Shown here in pieces: positions 47,304-57,839 of a stretch of 64,000 nucleotides of DNA; position 1 is the stretch's first letter; every line of letters begins with the position of its first letter. Made by a program: the position numbers and the translations under genes. The notes under the pieces were generated by a model. The model worked only from the letters and a program-made list of their open reading frames with translations, was not told where the DNA came from and searched no databases. Origin of the DNA: Dendrocalamus latiflorus (lineage: Eukaryota; Streptophyta; Magnoliopsida; Poales; Poaceae); NCBI GenBank assembly GCA_017311315.1, contig CM029666.1, positions 31,878,749-31,942,748 on the forward strand, in the 5' to 3' direction.

Positions 47304-50105
47304 ATGGAAGTGATAATGCCGACGCCTGACCTTGAAGGAGGTGTTCCACATTCATCATCTGGGTCAGATGCTGCTGCCACGGCTTCCTCAGCTACTCCAA
47401 ATGTTGCTACACTAGTTGAGAGGACTACAGCAAAACTACCTCCAGATCTTGCTGCCCAAGCTGTTGACATCAAGAGGAAGGCAAAATCACAAGATCCAGG
47501 ATGGAAGTATGGGTGGTGGCCAGATGCTTCCAAGAAGGACTTTGTGCAGTGCAAATTTTGCAAAAAGGTTGTCCCTTCTGGAATAAAAAGATTCAAGCAA
47601 CACCTTGCTGGGGGGCATGGAGATGCAGTTGGATGTCCTAGTGCTCCAGAAGTAGTTAAGAAGGAGATGGCTGTTTACCTGAAAAAGAACTCAAGGACTG
47701 TTCTACCTGTGAATCCTACACTAGGTGAAGATGAAGAGGAACAAGATGATGCTACTGCTACAGAAGAACTTGCAGCTGTAGCAGTACCAAGCTCTGGAAC
47801 AAAAGTCAAGCATGCCAAGAAGAGGATTGCTCAGGCTGCCATCACTGTCTCTGCTGCAGCAAAACCAGGAACTCAAAAAATGTCCAGATCAGTGAGTTCC
47901 ATGCTTTGCAAGTCACCAGAAGAAGTAGTTGAAGAGAGGCACAGATCCAAGCAAAGTCAACCTACACTTGAGCATTGCACAAAGAAAAGTAAGGAGGCCA
48001 AAGTAATTGTTGATGATCATGTTGCAGATTTCTTTTATGAGAATTGCATTCCATTGAATGTCATTAATTCAAGAAGCTGGGAAGTTTTGGTTGAGTCAAT
48101 TGGACAATACGGCCCTGGGTACCGCTCACCATCATATCATGATATTAGGGTTCCGCTGCTTGAAAAGGCTGTGAACAGGACATCAGAGTTGAGGAAGAAG
48201 CATGAGGAGGCTTGGAAGGAATATGGCTGCTCCATAATGTCCGATGGGTGGACTGACACAAGCCACCGCCATCTCATCAATTTCCTTGCTAACAGTCCAG
48301 CAGGGACTTTCTTTCTAGGGTCTGTTGATGCTTCAAGTGAGATAGCAAATGCACATATGTTGGCTGATTTGTTGGAGAAGCAAATAGATAAGGTTGGGAA
48401 GGAACATGTGGTACAGATTGTCACTGACAATGGAGCCAACTTCAAGGCTGCAAGGAGGCTTTTAATGGAGAGGATCCCACATCTATTTTGGACACCATGT
48501 GCAGCCCATTGCTTGGATTTGTTATTGGAGGACATTGGGAAGATCAAGGAATTCAACACTTGCATCAACATGGCAAAGAAGGTGTGTAGGTTCATGTACA
48601 AGCATGGGAGGATTCTAGATCTAATGCGAGATAAGATTGGAGGAGATCTTGTGAGGCCAGCTATAACTCGCTTTGCCACTTCATTTCTCACATTGGCAAG
48701 CATGCATAAGAACAAGACTGGATTGAGGAATTTAGTGGTTAGTGAGGAATGGCAAGCTACCAACTTCTCTACCACTACAGAAGGCCGGCAAGTTGAGAAC
48801 ATTATCCTTTCAATGCCATTTTGGAATAAAGTGGAATTATGCATAAGAGCTACACAACCACTTCTTGTTGCTCTAAGGATAGCAGATGGAGATGAGACAC
48901 CAGCAGCTCCAGAGATTATGGCAGCCATGGATCATGCAAAGGCCGCAATCAAGGATTCTTTGAAAGACAAACCAAATTTACTCAAAGAGGTACTAGAATA
49001 CTATGACAAGAGATGGGAAAACCAAATGGAGCAGCAGTTGTATGGAGCAGCCCTATACTTGAATCCAAGCAAGTTCTTTGCCATAAGGGAAAAAGATAGG
49101 AGACAAGCCACAAAGCTGAGAATTATGTTTAATCAAGTTATGTGGAAGATGGTGAGTGATGATGAGGAGCAGAACAAGATAAGCAAGCAGGCAGATGACT
49201 ATGAGAGGTCTGAAGGCGAATCCTTCTCAAAGCCAGGAGCAATAAGAGACAGAGATAGAAAAAATCCTAGTAAGTTCTCCAATCTGAAATTTTGTATAAT
49301 TATTTCCTTACCTTTTCTGAAAGCAATCAGCAATGAACTAATAATTGAATTCTATGTTTGGAATGGAAATTGCAGTTCTTTGGTGGGGTGCATATGGTGG
49401 CCTGACATATGAACTTCAATGTTTAGCAAAAAGGATCGTTAGCCTTTGTTGTTCTGCATCTGGATGCGAGCGTAATTGGAGTGAATTTTCTACTGTAAGT
49501 GCTACAGCTACTGTTGTGCTAAGTAATTGAGTTTGGTAGCAACTAGCAATATTGGTATGGTATCTAATTCTGCATTGTATTTTGTGTAGATCCATACAAA
49601 AAAGAGAAACCGGTTAGAGCACCAAAGGTTAAATAAGTTGGTATATGTCAGCTACAACCGCAAGATGGAAAACAGATTTAAAAAAATTAGAGAGCTGGGT
49701 TCCAAAGGAAAGCGATCCAATCCACTCTTGCTTGATGAATTTCATTGGGAAAATGAATGGGTCAATGACAATTCTGAACCAGTTCATGAAGGTGGTGGCA
49801 ATGCTATTACTTGGGCTAATGTGGATGATGCTATTGGTGCAACTCAGGGTCTAGAGGGCCGTAACTTGCCTAGGGCTGCTGCTGCTCGTGCTGCTGCTGC
49901 TGCCCCTATGAGGCGTACTTATGCTAGGAAGCGTCCAAGGAACACAGTGACTCTGGATCTTGAGGAAGTTGATGATGAAGAACAAGATCAGCTTATAGAA
50001 TCTGATCCAACAATTATGGATGAGGATGAAGAATCTGCACCAAGTGCAACTGGAGATGGACAGGGAGATGGAGGCTTCCAATTCAATGCTGATTTGCTTG
50101 ATTAG
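47304..50105 (+). CDS. hAT transposase (BED finger, DUF659, hAT dimerisation domain)
   Basis: Three exons fit: 47304-49269, 49376-49494 and 49590-50105, with introns GTAAGT...GCAG and GTAAGT...GTAG; the phases join as NP-ILWWGAYGG and EFST-IHTKKRN. The protein opens MEVIMPTPDLEGG. An earlier in-frame ATG at 47166 is possible but gives a poor N-terminus. A BED zinc finger follows (CKFCKKVVPSGIKRFKQHL, about residues 80-110). The catalytic region has MSDGWTD and VTDNGANFKAA as candidate acidic positions and the FWTPCAAHCLDLLLED motif. The dimerisation domain has LWWGAYGG and CSASGCERNWSEF. An acidic C-terminus with an Ala-rich stretch ends at TAG 50103-50105. No stop or frameshift is seen. Confidence 0.9.
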
Positions 50106-50534
50106 ATGGCTACTAGTTGCCTACTTTAGCTTATCTGTATCTGTACTCAGTGTACTGAACTGATTTGGTTATGTAATATGCTGGCTGTGTGGTCGCCATG
50201 GTCTGCTAAATGCTATTTATTTGCTACTGCAGCAGTGCTTGCTAATGTAGCATTGCTCTTGTTGAGCTGTGTAAGATCAAGACTGCATTAGTATTGCTAT
50301 TGCTAATTATGGTCTTCTTTGGTATTCCAGGCTTCCAGCAGCAAGTCAGCAAAGGAATGGAGTTTGGGACAGCTGGACAGTGCAGAAAAGACAAGAAAAC
50401 AACCCCCACAAGTAAGTCACCAGCTAAACACTAATGTAGTCTTAATGCTTGCTTTATTGTGTACACTATATAGTACATATAGCCATATAGGTATATATAT
50501 ATATAGTATATATATGTCCTGATGTATAGGACGA
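50106..50534 (+). other. hAT 3' region
   Basis: Transposase 3' untranslated sequence with a short TATA microsatellite (50491-50516). A GT...CCAG interval near 50330 might be a 3' UTR intron. There is no further coding sequence. Confidence 0.5.
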
Positions 50535-50654
50535 TTATATGGACGACCAGGGTCGACTAGGCTCGACTAATCGGCCTGGTCGACGACTAATCGCGATTAG
50601 TCGCCTGGTCGGTCCCAAGGCGACTAGGTTCGACTAGACGACTTGAAAACACTG
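50535..50654. repeat. hAT right subterminal and terminal region
   Basis: GTCGACGACTAATCGCGATT-type motifs and CGACTAGG units lead into the inverted terminal repeat ending AAAACACTG at 50654. Confidence 0.85.
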
Positions 50655-52037
50655 ACTGGCACAGGACAAATTGCCATACGACGTTGCTTGATGATTCGTT
50701 TTGGCTACGCGGCAATGAGTTGCTCATGTGGGGTGTCAGTCTTCCCGCACAATAGAATTGGAGAACATTTCTGCGAAACCAAGCATGAGGCTCAAAGTTT
50801 GAAGATTTTTGTCTTTAGAGTTCAATTCACGCCATGTGTATTTTGTTTATTTCATCATACAACTACGAGATCCATCGCGACCACTACGAGATCCAAGCCA
50901 TAGAATAACTGACGGATACATTCAAGGAAGATATCCATTGTGAGAGGATTGTGGTTCCATGCCTGTTTGGGGAGGAAAGGACACGGCGAGGGAGACACCG
51001 TCGGCTGGGCTCAGCTCGCGGTGGTCGTCCCCGGGCTCAACTCCTTCATAACACGTGCATGCGTTGTTATATGCCCAAATAATCGTTTCTATGGTCTACA
51101 CCAACGCATGTTGTATGCGTCGCCTTTGAGGCCGTTGTAAGGGTCTGTCACAACGCATATACAAGAGTTGATAACTAGTACAAAATAAGTGTTGCAAAGT
51201 AGCAACGGATATATCTAGGCTTGAGTAGTACTTTTATGCGTTGCTATTTTGAGCAAGTGAATTACTTTCATAATTGTTTACGATATATATTAGTGTTCCA
51301 ATCTGTTCATTCTTTTAAAATTTGTGGGGGTAACAATTAAGCTAGGCCCACAAGGCTAAACACATTTCCGAATCTGAATTACATTCGTATAAAGAAAGAA
51401 ATAAATGGATATATCAATGCAAAATTCCATACATTGGCAATCATGACATTTTACAACCTAGAGTACAAGAATCATATTCTATACATTATTCTCAGATGAT
51501 AACACACTGTATCTAACATAATCTAACTATACTATATCTAACATAATCTAGCTGTTTCATCTTAGTTGTCCATCACTCTTCTGATGTTAAGAGCTATCCA
51601 TTAGTCATAGAATGGGAGAGCAAACGCTTAGCTAGCACAAGATTCGACATTACTAATAGCTTGATTTTTCAACCCGCTTGACAAATTGCATAAGTAACAT
51701 TATCTTTCAAAAAGTATGGCTGAAAATATCACAACAGACTGCTTTCACAAAGCAAATGATATGTTCAGAGACAAATGCACAATGGTACTGTAACATAGCT
51801 GCATGTGCCTACACAAAATAAACAAAAGCATCGATGCCAGAAAATGCCCGTGTTGCTTAGAATCTTACTTGAGGATACAAAGATGCAGGATAGACAAATG
51901 CACTTCATGGTATAACTTGAACTGCAGGTGGACTGGAGTAAAAAAAATAGTAAGCACAAGAAATAGTTCTTACAAGCTATGAAGATGCCTACCAATGGCC
52001 AAATATCATAACTATTTGGTACATGCAGAGAGTTGTG
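50655..52037. other. Unique flank between hAT and C4, no supported gene
   Basis: The block continues the pre-hAT sequence of 46396. ACAACGCAT and its inverse recur near 51050-51240, suggesting an old repeat relic. The minus strand at 51840-52020 has splice-like signals (GTAAGA donors and TGCAG acceptors) but no consistent frame. The remainder is AT-rich. Confidence 0.4.
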
Positions 52038-52444
52038 TGTTAGTCGCTGGACTCTTGCTCTTGGTGATAGCAAGATCCTAACTCTCATGGAGAGGATGAC
52101 ACTAGGAGATGGGGCAATTTTCTTCTTGTTTATTGCTCACACAATGCCATACCAACCTGAGGGGTTGGAGATACATATTTATAGGCTGAGAACCAGCCAA
52201 GCATATGCTAAGATGCTATCCTAGATGCTGTCCTAAAGCGGTCAATATGCTGTCCTAAAGCAAAGGCAGATGCTGTCCTAAAAGTAGATGCTGTCCTAAA
52301 AGCAGATGCTGTCCTAAAGCAAAAGCAGATGCTGTCCTAAAAGCAGATGCTGTCCTAAAGCAAAAGCAGATGCTGTCCTAAAGCAGTCAAAAACAAAAAC
52401 TACCACAGCCCCACAAAGACCACAGTACAGGGACTTATTCATCA
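52038..52444 (-). repeat. C4 3' LTR
   Basis: Bounded TGTTAGTCGC...TTATTCATCA on the plus strand. It includes a tandem array of GATGCTGTCCTAAA units at 52235-52384. Confidence 0.97.
52235..52384. repeat. LTR-internal tandem repeat, left LTR of C4
   Basis: GCAGATGCTGTCCTAAA units of 18-24 bp repeat about seven times. The array in the other LTR (57600-57774) has one more 18 bp unit. Confidence 0.9.
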
Positions 52445-52452
52445 TTCTCCCC

Positions 52453-55400
52453 CTAAGTCTTGTGCGTTGTCTTGTGGGAGGATCGAACCATCCTGATCTT
52501 GGAGCAGAGCTCAAGGAACTTGATCCTTCCAAGAGGCTTGGTGAGCAGATCTGCAAGCTGATCCGTGGTGTTGATGTAGCTTGCCTTGATGCTTCCTTCA
52601 TCCAAGCAGCCTCGGATGAAATGGTACTTCACCCGGATGTGCTTGCTCCGTTCATGAAAAACGGGGTTCTTTGCCAGGGCTAGAGCGGACTTGCTGTCCA
52701 CCCTGAGCTCCACTGCTTCAGTGTCCCTGCCGAGGAGATCACCAAGCAGTCGAGCGAGCCAGAGCGCCTGAGTCGAAGCGGTGGAAGCCGCTATGTACTC
52801 GGCCTCACAGCTAGACAGGGCCACCACCTGCTGCTTGACTGACTGCCAGCTAACGAGGCACTTGCCGAGGAAGAAGAGAATCCTGCTTGTGCTCTTGCTG
52901 GTGTCAATGTCGCCTGCGTGGTCGCTGTCGCTGTACCCGATGAAGTGTGCCGCGCCGGGACACCTCGGGTAGTGCAAGCCGTAGTCGGAGGTGCCCGCAA
53001 CATAGCGGAGGATCCTCTTTACGGCCTGCTGATGCTCCGTCGTCGGTCGCTGCATGAACCGACTGACGTAGCCGACAGCGAACGCCAAATCCGGACGCGT
53101 GTGGACGAGGTAGCGAAGGCTGCCCACGATGCGCCGGTACTGCGTCGCGTCCACCTCCTCCGCCGTGCTGTCGCGGCTCAGCTTCAGCCTTTCCTCCATA
53201 GGAGTGTGGGCTGGGTTGCAGTCGGTGAGCCCGCCCAGCTCGACGGTGCGCTTGGCGTAGGCGGTCTGACGAAGGGAAATACCGGAGCTGTCCTGGTGGA
53301 CCTCGATCCCCAGGTAGAAGGAGAGGAGCCCCAAGTCGCTCATCTGGAAGGCGGTCTTCATCTCCGCCTTGAACACCTCGACCTCGGCCTCCTTGGAGCC
53401 GGTGATCACCAGGTCGTCGACGTAGACGCCTACCAGCAGAGCATTGCCGCCTTTGCCCCGCCGGTAGACCGCAGCCTCGTGTGCGCTCTGCTGGAACCCC
53501 ATTTGCTTGAGGGTGGAGTCCAGCTTAGCGTTCCAGGCTCGTGGTGCCTGCCGCAAGCCGTAGAGGGCCTTGCGCAGGCGGAGAACCTTGCCCTCCTTGC
53601 CGGGGATGACGAATCCCGGCGGCTGACGGACGTAGACCTCCTCCTTTAAATCGCCGTTGAGGAAGGCGGACTTGACGTCCATGTGATGGACGCGCCAATC
53701 CTCCTGGGCTGCAAGTGCGAGGAGAAGACGAACGGACTCCATGCGCGCGACGGGTGCGAAGGCGTCATCGAAGTCGACCCCCTCCTGCTGCACGAAGCCT
53801 CGTGCTACCAAGCGAGCCTTGTGCTTGACGATGGCGCCGGCTTCATCCCGCTTCAGCTTGAACACCCACTTAAGGGTGATCGCGTGGTGACCGGCAGGAA
53901 GATCCGCCAGCTCCCACGTCCGGTTCCGCTCGACGGCGTCCATCTCCTGCTTCATCGCGACATGCCACGCCGCGTCTCCCTCCGCCTCAGCGAAGGAGCG
54001 AGGCTCGCCGTCGTCGCACGCCAAGTGCAGCTCCGCCTCGAAGTCGCGCTGCGCCAGTCCAGGGACGGGCAACTCGCCGAGGATGTTGTCCATGGTACGA
54101 TAGCGCAGAGGTTCGTCGTCGTGGTAGACGTCGACGCGGTCCTCGTCGTGAGATAGCGGAGTAGCGAACTCCATGCGCTGCTCGTCGTGGACCGAAGCTG
54201 TTGGGGCCGATCCCGGTGGTGTGGCCGCCGGTGCAGGAGAGTGGTGAGCCGGTGGTGAAGAGTGGGGCGTAGCCGGTGCCGAAGGTGGTGGAGCACTCGC
54301 CGGAGCTGGTGGCGAGCAAGGTGTCGAGGTGGACGAGCTCGGTGAAGACGAGCTGCTAGCTCCCCCGGCTCTCTCGAAGTGGACGTAGTCGATAACAAAG
54401 TCCCTGAGAGTCGAAGTCGAACCGTCGTCCACCGCCTTGTCCCACGTCCAGCCTCGCCCTTCGTCGAACACAACGTCACGCGAGATGCGGACTCGCTGTG
54501 TGTCAGGGTCGAGGATGCGGTAGGCCTTCGAGCCCTCCGCGTAGCCGATGAACACTCCCGGAGTGCTCCTGTCGTCGAGCTTACCAATGTGGCCAAGCTC
54601 CTTGGCGAACGCGAGGGAGCCGAAGACCCGCAAGTGGGAGACCGCCGGCTTGCGCCCATGCCAAGCCTCGTACGGCGTCCTGCCGTCGAGCGCCTTGGTA
54701 GGCGAGCGGTTGAGGATGTAGACGGCCGTCACCACCGCCTCTCCCCAGAAGACAGCCGGCATCCCCCTCTGCTTGAGGAGAGCCCGAGCCATCCCCACAA
54801 CCGTCTGGTTGCGCCGCTCGACGACGCCGTTCTGCTGCGGGCTGTACGGCGCGGAGTAGTGGCGCTGAATGCCCTCATCAGCGCAGTACGACGCGAATTC
54901 AGCCGCCGTGAATTCGCCGCCGTTGTCTGTGCGCAGCACGCGCAGCTTGCGGCCGCACTCCGCCTCCGCAACAGCCTGCGTGCGCCTGATGGCGTCCGCA
55001 GCCTCTCCCTTGCTGCCGAGGACCATCACCCACATGTAGCGGGAGAGGTCGTCGACGAGCAGCAGGAAGTAGCGTCGTCCTCCTGGTGTGGCCGGTGTCA
55101 CCGGGCCACACAAGTCCCCGTGCACGAGCTCGAGCCTCTCCTTGGCTCGGAAACTCGCCTGCTGGGGAAAGGGGAGTCGCCTCTGCTTCGTCAACACGCA
55201 GACGTCGCAGAGCTGCTCCACATGGTCAAGGCACGGCAGGCCTCGCACCATTTCCGTGGCACTGAGCCGCTTCAGGGCCTCGAAGTGAAGGTGCCCAAAG
55301 CGCTCGTGCCACTGCCACGCCTCGTCGTCCCGACGAGCTGCGAGACAGATGGGTTGTGCCACCTGCACGTGAAGAGTGTAGAGTCGATTTGCGCCTCTGG

Positions 55401-57222
55401 TTACCTTGGCAAGGAGGCGGCGTCGAAGATCCCAAATCCGCAGCACTCCGTGCTCGATCTCGACACGCGAGCCGTTCTCATCCAGCTGTCCCAAGCTGAT
55501 GATGGAGTTCCGCAGATCGGGGATGTAGTAGACGCCGGTGAGCAGCCGGTGCTCGCCAGTCTTGGCGATGAAGACGACAGAGCTGACGCCCTTGATCTCC
55601 ACGGCGGAGGCGTCGCCGAACTTGACGGTGCCTCGAACGCCTGAGTCGAGCTCGGAGAAGAACTCCCGCCGCCCGGTCATGTGGTGGGTGGCGCCGGTGT
55701 CGAGGCACCACCCGTCGGTCTTGTCATTGCCGGAACTGTCGCCGAGGAGGGCGTGTGCTTTTGGCTCGTCAAGGTGGAGGAGAGCCACTGCGGCCGGTGC
55801 CGCTGGAGGTAGTTCGATGCTCGCATGAGCAATGAACAGGACCGGCTGCTCCTCCGCTTGCGCGACGTGGGCCTGGCCGCGTCGTGGCTGTCGACACTCC
55901 TTGGCCCAATGACCAAGCTTGCCGCAGTTGTGGCAAGAGTCGTCTCGTGCCGGCTTTTGCTTGCCAGCATCGCCGCCCTGGGCGCCTTTGCGCGGCTTGC
56001 CGCGCTTGCCACTCTTGCGGCCGCCTGTCGTGGAAGAAGGCTCCCCCTTCTTCTTGTCACCTTGGCCGGCATCCCACTGCTCCCGAGTGAGGAGCTTCCC
56101 GCCAATGGTGACGGGTCCCGAGGGGCGCTGTGGCTCATCGATGTCGACGACCTTGAGGCGACCCAACGCCTCCTCGATGGTCATCGTGGAGAGGTCCAGC
56201 AGAGACCCGATCGAGCGAGCCATCTGCTTGTACTTCTCGGGGACGCAGCGGAAGAGCTTCTCCACAGCTCTCTCTTCGCCGTAGGTGTCGTCGCCGAACT
56301 GCACCAACTTGTGCAACAGAGTGTTGAGACGGAGAGCAAAGTCATCAACGTCCTCACCTGGCTTGAAGGCCAGGTGCTCCCACTCCGTGCGTAGTGCCTG
56401 CAGTGTAGACTTGCGGGCGCGGTCGCTGCCGATGCGTGCTGCAGCGATGGCGTCCCAAGCCTCTTTGGCAGTCCGCTTGTTGGTAAGCGAGAACTGCATC
56501 TCGGGCGGGACTGCGGCGATGAGAGCATCCAGCGCCCGTCGATCCTGGTCGTAGTCGACGTCGCCGTACCGGACTGCATCCCACATATGCCGCACCTGGA
56601 GCTTCACCCTCATCACCGCAGCCCACTCGACGTAGTTGGTCTTGGTGAGGGTAGGCCACCCGCCGCCGGGGCCGACGTCCCTGACGACAGCCTGGTACTC
56701 GTGGTGACCACGGTACCGAACCGGGGAGAGAGAGCCGCGTTGCCTGTGAGGGCCACGCTCTCCGTCGACCCGTACGCCGTCGCCGTGCGCGCCTCCTCCA
56801 GGAGCGCCACCGCCGTGCGCGCCTCCTTCAGGAGCGCCGTCGCCGCGTCCGCGCCTGTCTGGGCTGCCGCCGCGCTCTTGCGCGTGCGCGGCTGCCCATT
56901 GCGCCGTTCGCCCTTGCGCTGCCTCCCTCTCCATCAGCTGAGGGTCTGCGTCGGCGCTGTCATCAACAGAGCCGGAGCTGCTGTTGCTGCCGCGCAGAGC
57001 CTTGACCTCTGCTGCTGCCGCACGCGCTGCATCTGCCGCCGCCGCCGCTTCCACCTCCGCTCTGGCTGCTGCCAGCTCCGCCGCTGCCAGCCTTGACGCC
57101 CTTTCCGCCGCCGCAGCGGTCTCTACCGCCGCTCGCTTGCGCTGCTCTGCCGCGGCGAGCTCGGCCGTCTGCTGACGCCGCATGCTCGAGGCGACCGAGC
57201 GCTGAGACTGCCCTGCGGACAT
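52453..57222 (-). CDS. C4 copia gag-pol polyprotein, 1589 codons, no interruption
   Basis: The N-terminus (residues 1-160) is unusual, an Ala/Glu/Arg-rich coiled coil followed by a Gly-rich tract with GDGAPEGGAHGGGAPGG-type repeats. Gag proper (UBN2-like) covers about 185-370 (TKTNYVEWAAVMRVKL, LRTEWEHLAFKPGEDVDDF). A zinc knuckle CHNCGKLGHWAKEC lies near 430 and protease WCLDTGATHHMTG near 508. Integrase spans about 640-930 with HGDLCGPV, LRTDNGGEF and QQNGVVERRNQ giving the Asp/Asp/Glu set. Reverse transcriptase is about 1115-1360 (MDVKSAFLNGDLKEE, VGVYVDDLVITG). RNase H is about 1420-1560 (YSDSDHAGD, SSCEAEYIAA). The start is the first ATG of a frame beginning 187 bp inside the element, and no shorter start keeps gag whole. 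Several frames on the other strand stay open because of GC-rich codon use. Confidence 0.96.
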   Translation of the reverse strand: MSAGQSQRSVASSMRRQQTAELAAAEQRKRAAVETAAAAERASRLAAAELAAARAEVEAAAAADAARAAAAEVKALRGSNSSSGSVDDSADADPQLMEREAAQGRTAQWAAAHAQERGGSPDRRGRGDGAPEGGAHGGGAPGGGAHGDGVRVDGERGPHRQRGSLSPVRYRGHHEYQAVVRDVGPGGGWPTLTKTNYVEWAAVMRVKLQVRHMWDAVRYGDVDYDQDRRALDALIAAVPPEMQFSLTNKRTAKEAWDAIAAARIGSDRARKSTLQALRTEWEHLAFKPGEDVDDFALRLNTLLHKLVQFGDDTYGEERAVEKLFRCVPEKYKQMARSIGSLLDLSTMTIEEALGRLKVVDIDEPQRPSGPVTIGGKLLTREQWDAGQGDKKKGEPSSTTGGRKSGKRGKPRKGAQGGDAGKQKPARDDSCHNCGKLGHWAKECRQPRRGQAHVAQAEEQPVLFIAHASIELPPAAPAAVALLHLDEPKAHALLGDSSGNDKTDGWCLDTGATHHMTGRREFFSELDSGVRGTVKFGDASAVEIKGVSSVVFIAKTGEHRLLTGVYYIPDLRNSIISLGQLDENGSRVEIEHGVLRIWDLRRRLLAKVTRGANRLYTLHVQVAQPICLAARRDDEAWQWHERFGHLHFEALKRLSATEMVRGLPCLDHVEQLCDVCVLTKQRRLPFPQQASFRAKERLELVHGDLCGPVTPATPGGRRYFLLLVDDLSRYMWVMVLGSKGEAADAIRRTQAVAEAECGRKLRVLRTDNGGEFTAAEFASYCADEGIQRHYSAPYSPQQNGVVERRNQTVVGMARALLKQRGMPAVFWGEAVVTAVYILNRSPTKALDGRTPYEAWHGRKPAVSHLRVFGSLAFAKELGHIGKLDDRSTPGVFIGYAEGSKAYRILDPDTQRVRISRDVVFDEGRGWTWDKAVDDGSTSTLRDFVIDYVHFERAGGASSSSSPSSSTSTPCSPPAPASAPPPSAPATPHSSPPAHHSPAPAATPPGSAPTASVHDEQRMEFATPLSHDEDRVDVYHDDEPLRYRTMDNILGELPVPGLAQRDFEAELHLACDDGEPRSFAEAEGDAAWHVAMKQEMDAVERNRTWELADLPAGHHAITLKWVFKLKRDEAGAIVKHKARLVARGFVQQEGVDFDDAFAPVARMESVRLLLALAAQEDWRVHHMDVKSAFLNGDLKEEVYVRQPPGFVIPGKEGKVLRLRKALYGLRQAPRAWNAKLDSTLKQMGFQQSAHEAAVYRRGKGGNALLVGVYVDDLVITGSKEAEVEVFKAEMKTAFQMSDLGLLSFYLGIEVHQDSSGISLRQTAYAKRTVELGGLTDCNPAHTPMEERLKLSRDSTAEEVDATQYRRIVGSLRYLVHTRPDLAFAVGYVSRFMQRPTTEHQQAVKRILRYVAGTSDYGLHYPRCPGAAHFIGYSDSDHAGDIDTSKSTSRILFFLGKCLVSWQSVKQQVVALSSCEAEYIAASTASTQALWLARLLGDLLGRDTEAVELRVDSKSALALAKNPVFHERSKHIRVKYHFIRGCLDEGSIKASYINTTDQLADLLTKPLGRIKFLELCSKIRMVRSSHKTTHKT

Positions 57223-57394
57223 GGCGCGCTACTGGGGGGCTGTTGCGTGGAGAGAGGGCTGCTTCTGACGAGCTGCTGCCCGTCTCCGGAGAGGAGTGAG
57301 CGGGGACAGCCGGAGCTGCTGCTGCTACCGGCTGGGGCTGCTGTGAGGCCGGAGAAGGAGATGAGCAGGAGATGCTCAGGCTACAGGATACTAA

Positions 57395-57407
57395 GGCTCT
57401 GATACCA
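57395..57407 (-). other. C4 primer-binding site
   Basis: TGGTATCAGAGCC on the minus strand, two bases from the 5' LTR, complementary to initiator tRNA-Met. Confidence 0.92.
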
Positions 57408-57409
57408 CT

Positions 57410-57834
57410 TGTTAGTCGCTGGACTCTTGCTCTTGGTGATAGCAAGATCCTAACTCTAATGAAGAGGATGACACTAGGAGATGGGGCAATTTTCTTCTTG
57501 TTTATTGCTCACACAATGCCATACCAACCTGAGGGGTTGGAGATACATATTTATAGGCTGAGAACCAGCCAAGCATATGCTAAGATGCTATCCTAGATGC
57601 TGTCCTAAAGCGGTCAATATGCTGTCCTAAAGCAAAGGCAGATGCTGTCCTAAAAGCAGATGCTGTCCTAAAAGTAGATGCTGTCCTAAAAGCAGATGCT
57701 GTCCTAAAGCAAAAGCAGATGCTGTCCTAAAAGCAGATGCTGTCCTAAAGCAAAAGCAGATGCTGTCCTAAAGCAGTCAAAAACAAAAACTACCACAGCC
57801 CCACAAAGACCACAGTACAGGGACTTATTCATCA
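57410..57834 (-). repeat. C4 5' LTR
   Basis: 425 bp. It matches 52038-52444 except for two visible substitutions (near 57459 and 57462) and one extra 18 bp unit in the GATGCTGTCCTAAA array. The TATTTATAGGCTGAG region is conserved in both. Confidence 0.97.
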
Positions 57835-57839
57835 TTGTG

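Larger units (their letters stand above)
46405..50654 (+). mobile_element. Complete hAT transposon
   Basis: The perfect 18 bp terminal inverted repeats CAGTGTTTTCAAGTCGTC (46405-46422 and 50637-50654) are flanked by a perfect 8 bp target duplication ACTGGCAC (46397-46404 and 50655-50662), the hAT hallmark. Both ends carry clustered subterminal motifs GACTAATCGCGATTAGTCG. A three-exon transposase gene without visible damage lies between, so this copy could be autonomous. Confidence 0.97.
52038..57834 (-). mobile_element. C4: young, apparently intact Ty1/copia retrotransposon
   Basis: It has LTRs of 407 and 425 bp, a perfect target duplication TTGTG (52033-52037 and 57835-57839), a canonical primer site, a polypurine tract (TTAGGGGGAGAA, minus strand, 52445-52456) and one uninterrupted 1589-codon polyprotein. 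The LTRs differ at two visible bases plus one tandem-repeat unit, so insertion is recent. All parts needed for retrotransposition appear present. Confidence 0.97.

Noticed and set aside
54379..55644. 421-codon plus-strand frame opposite C4 pol, and similar frames at 52918-54156 and 56587-57096
   Set aside because: They are antisense shadows of the GC-rich C4 polyprotein, with no domain of their own.
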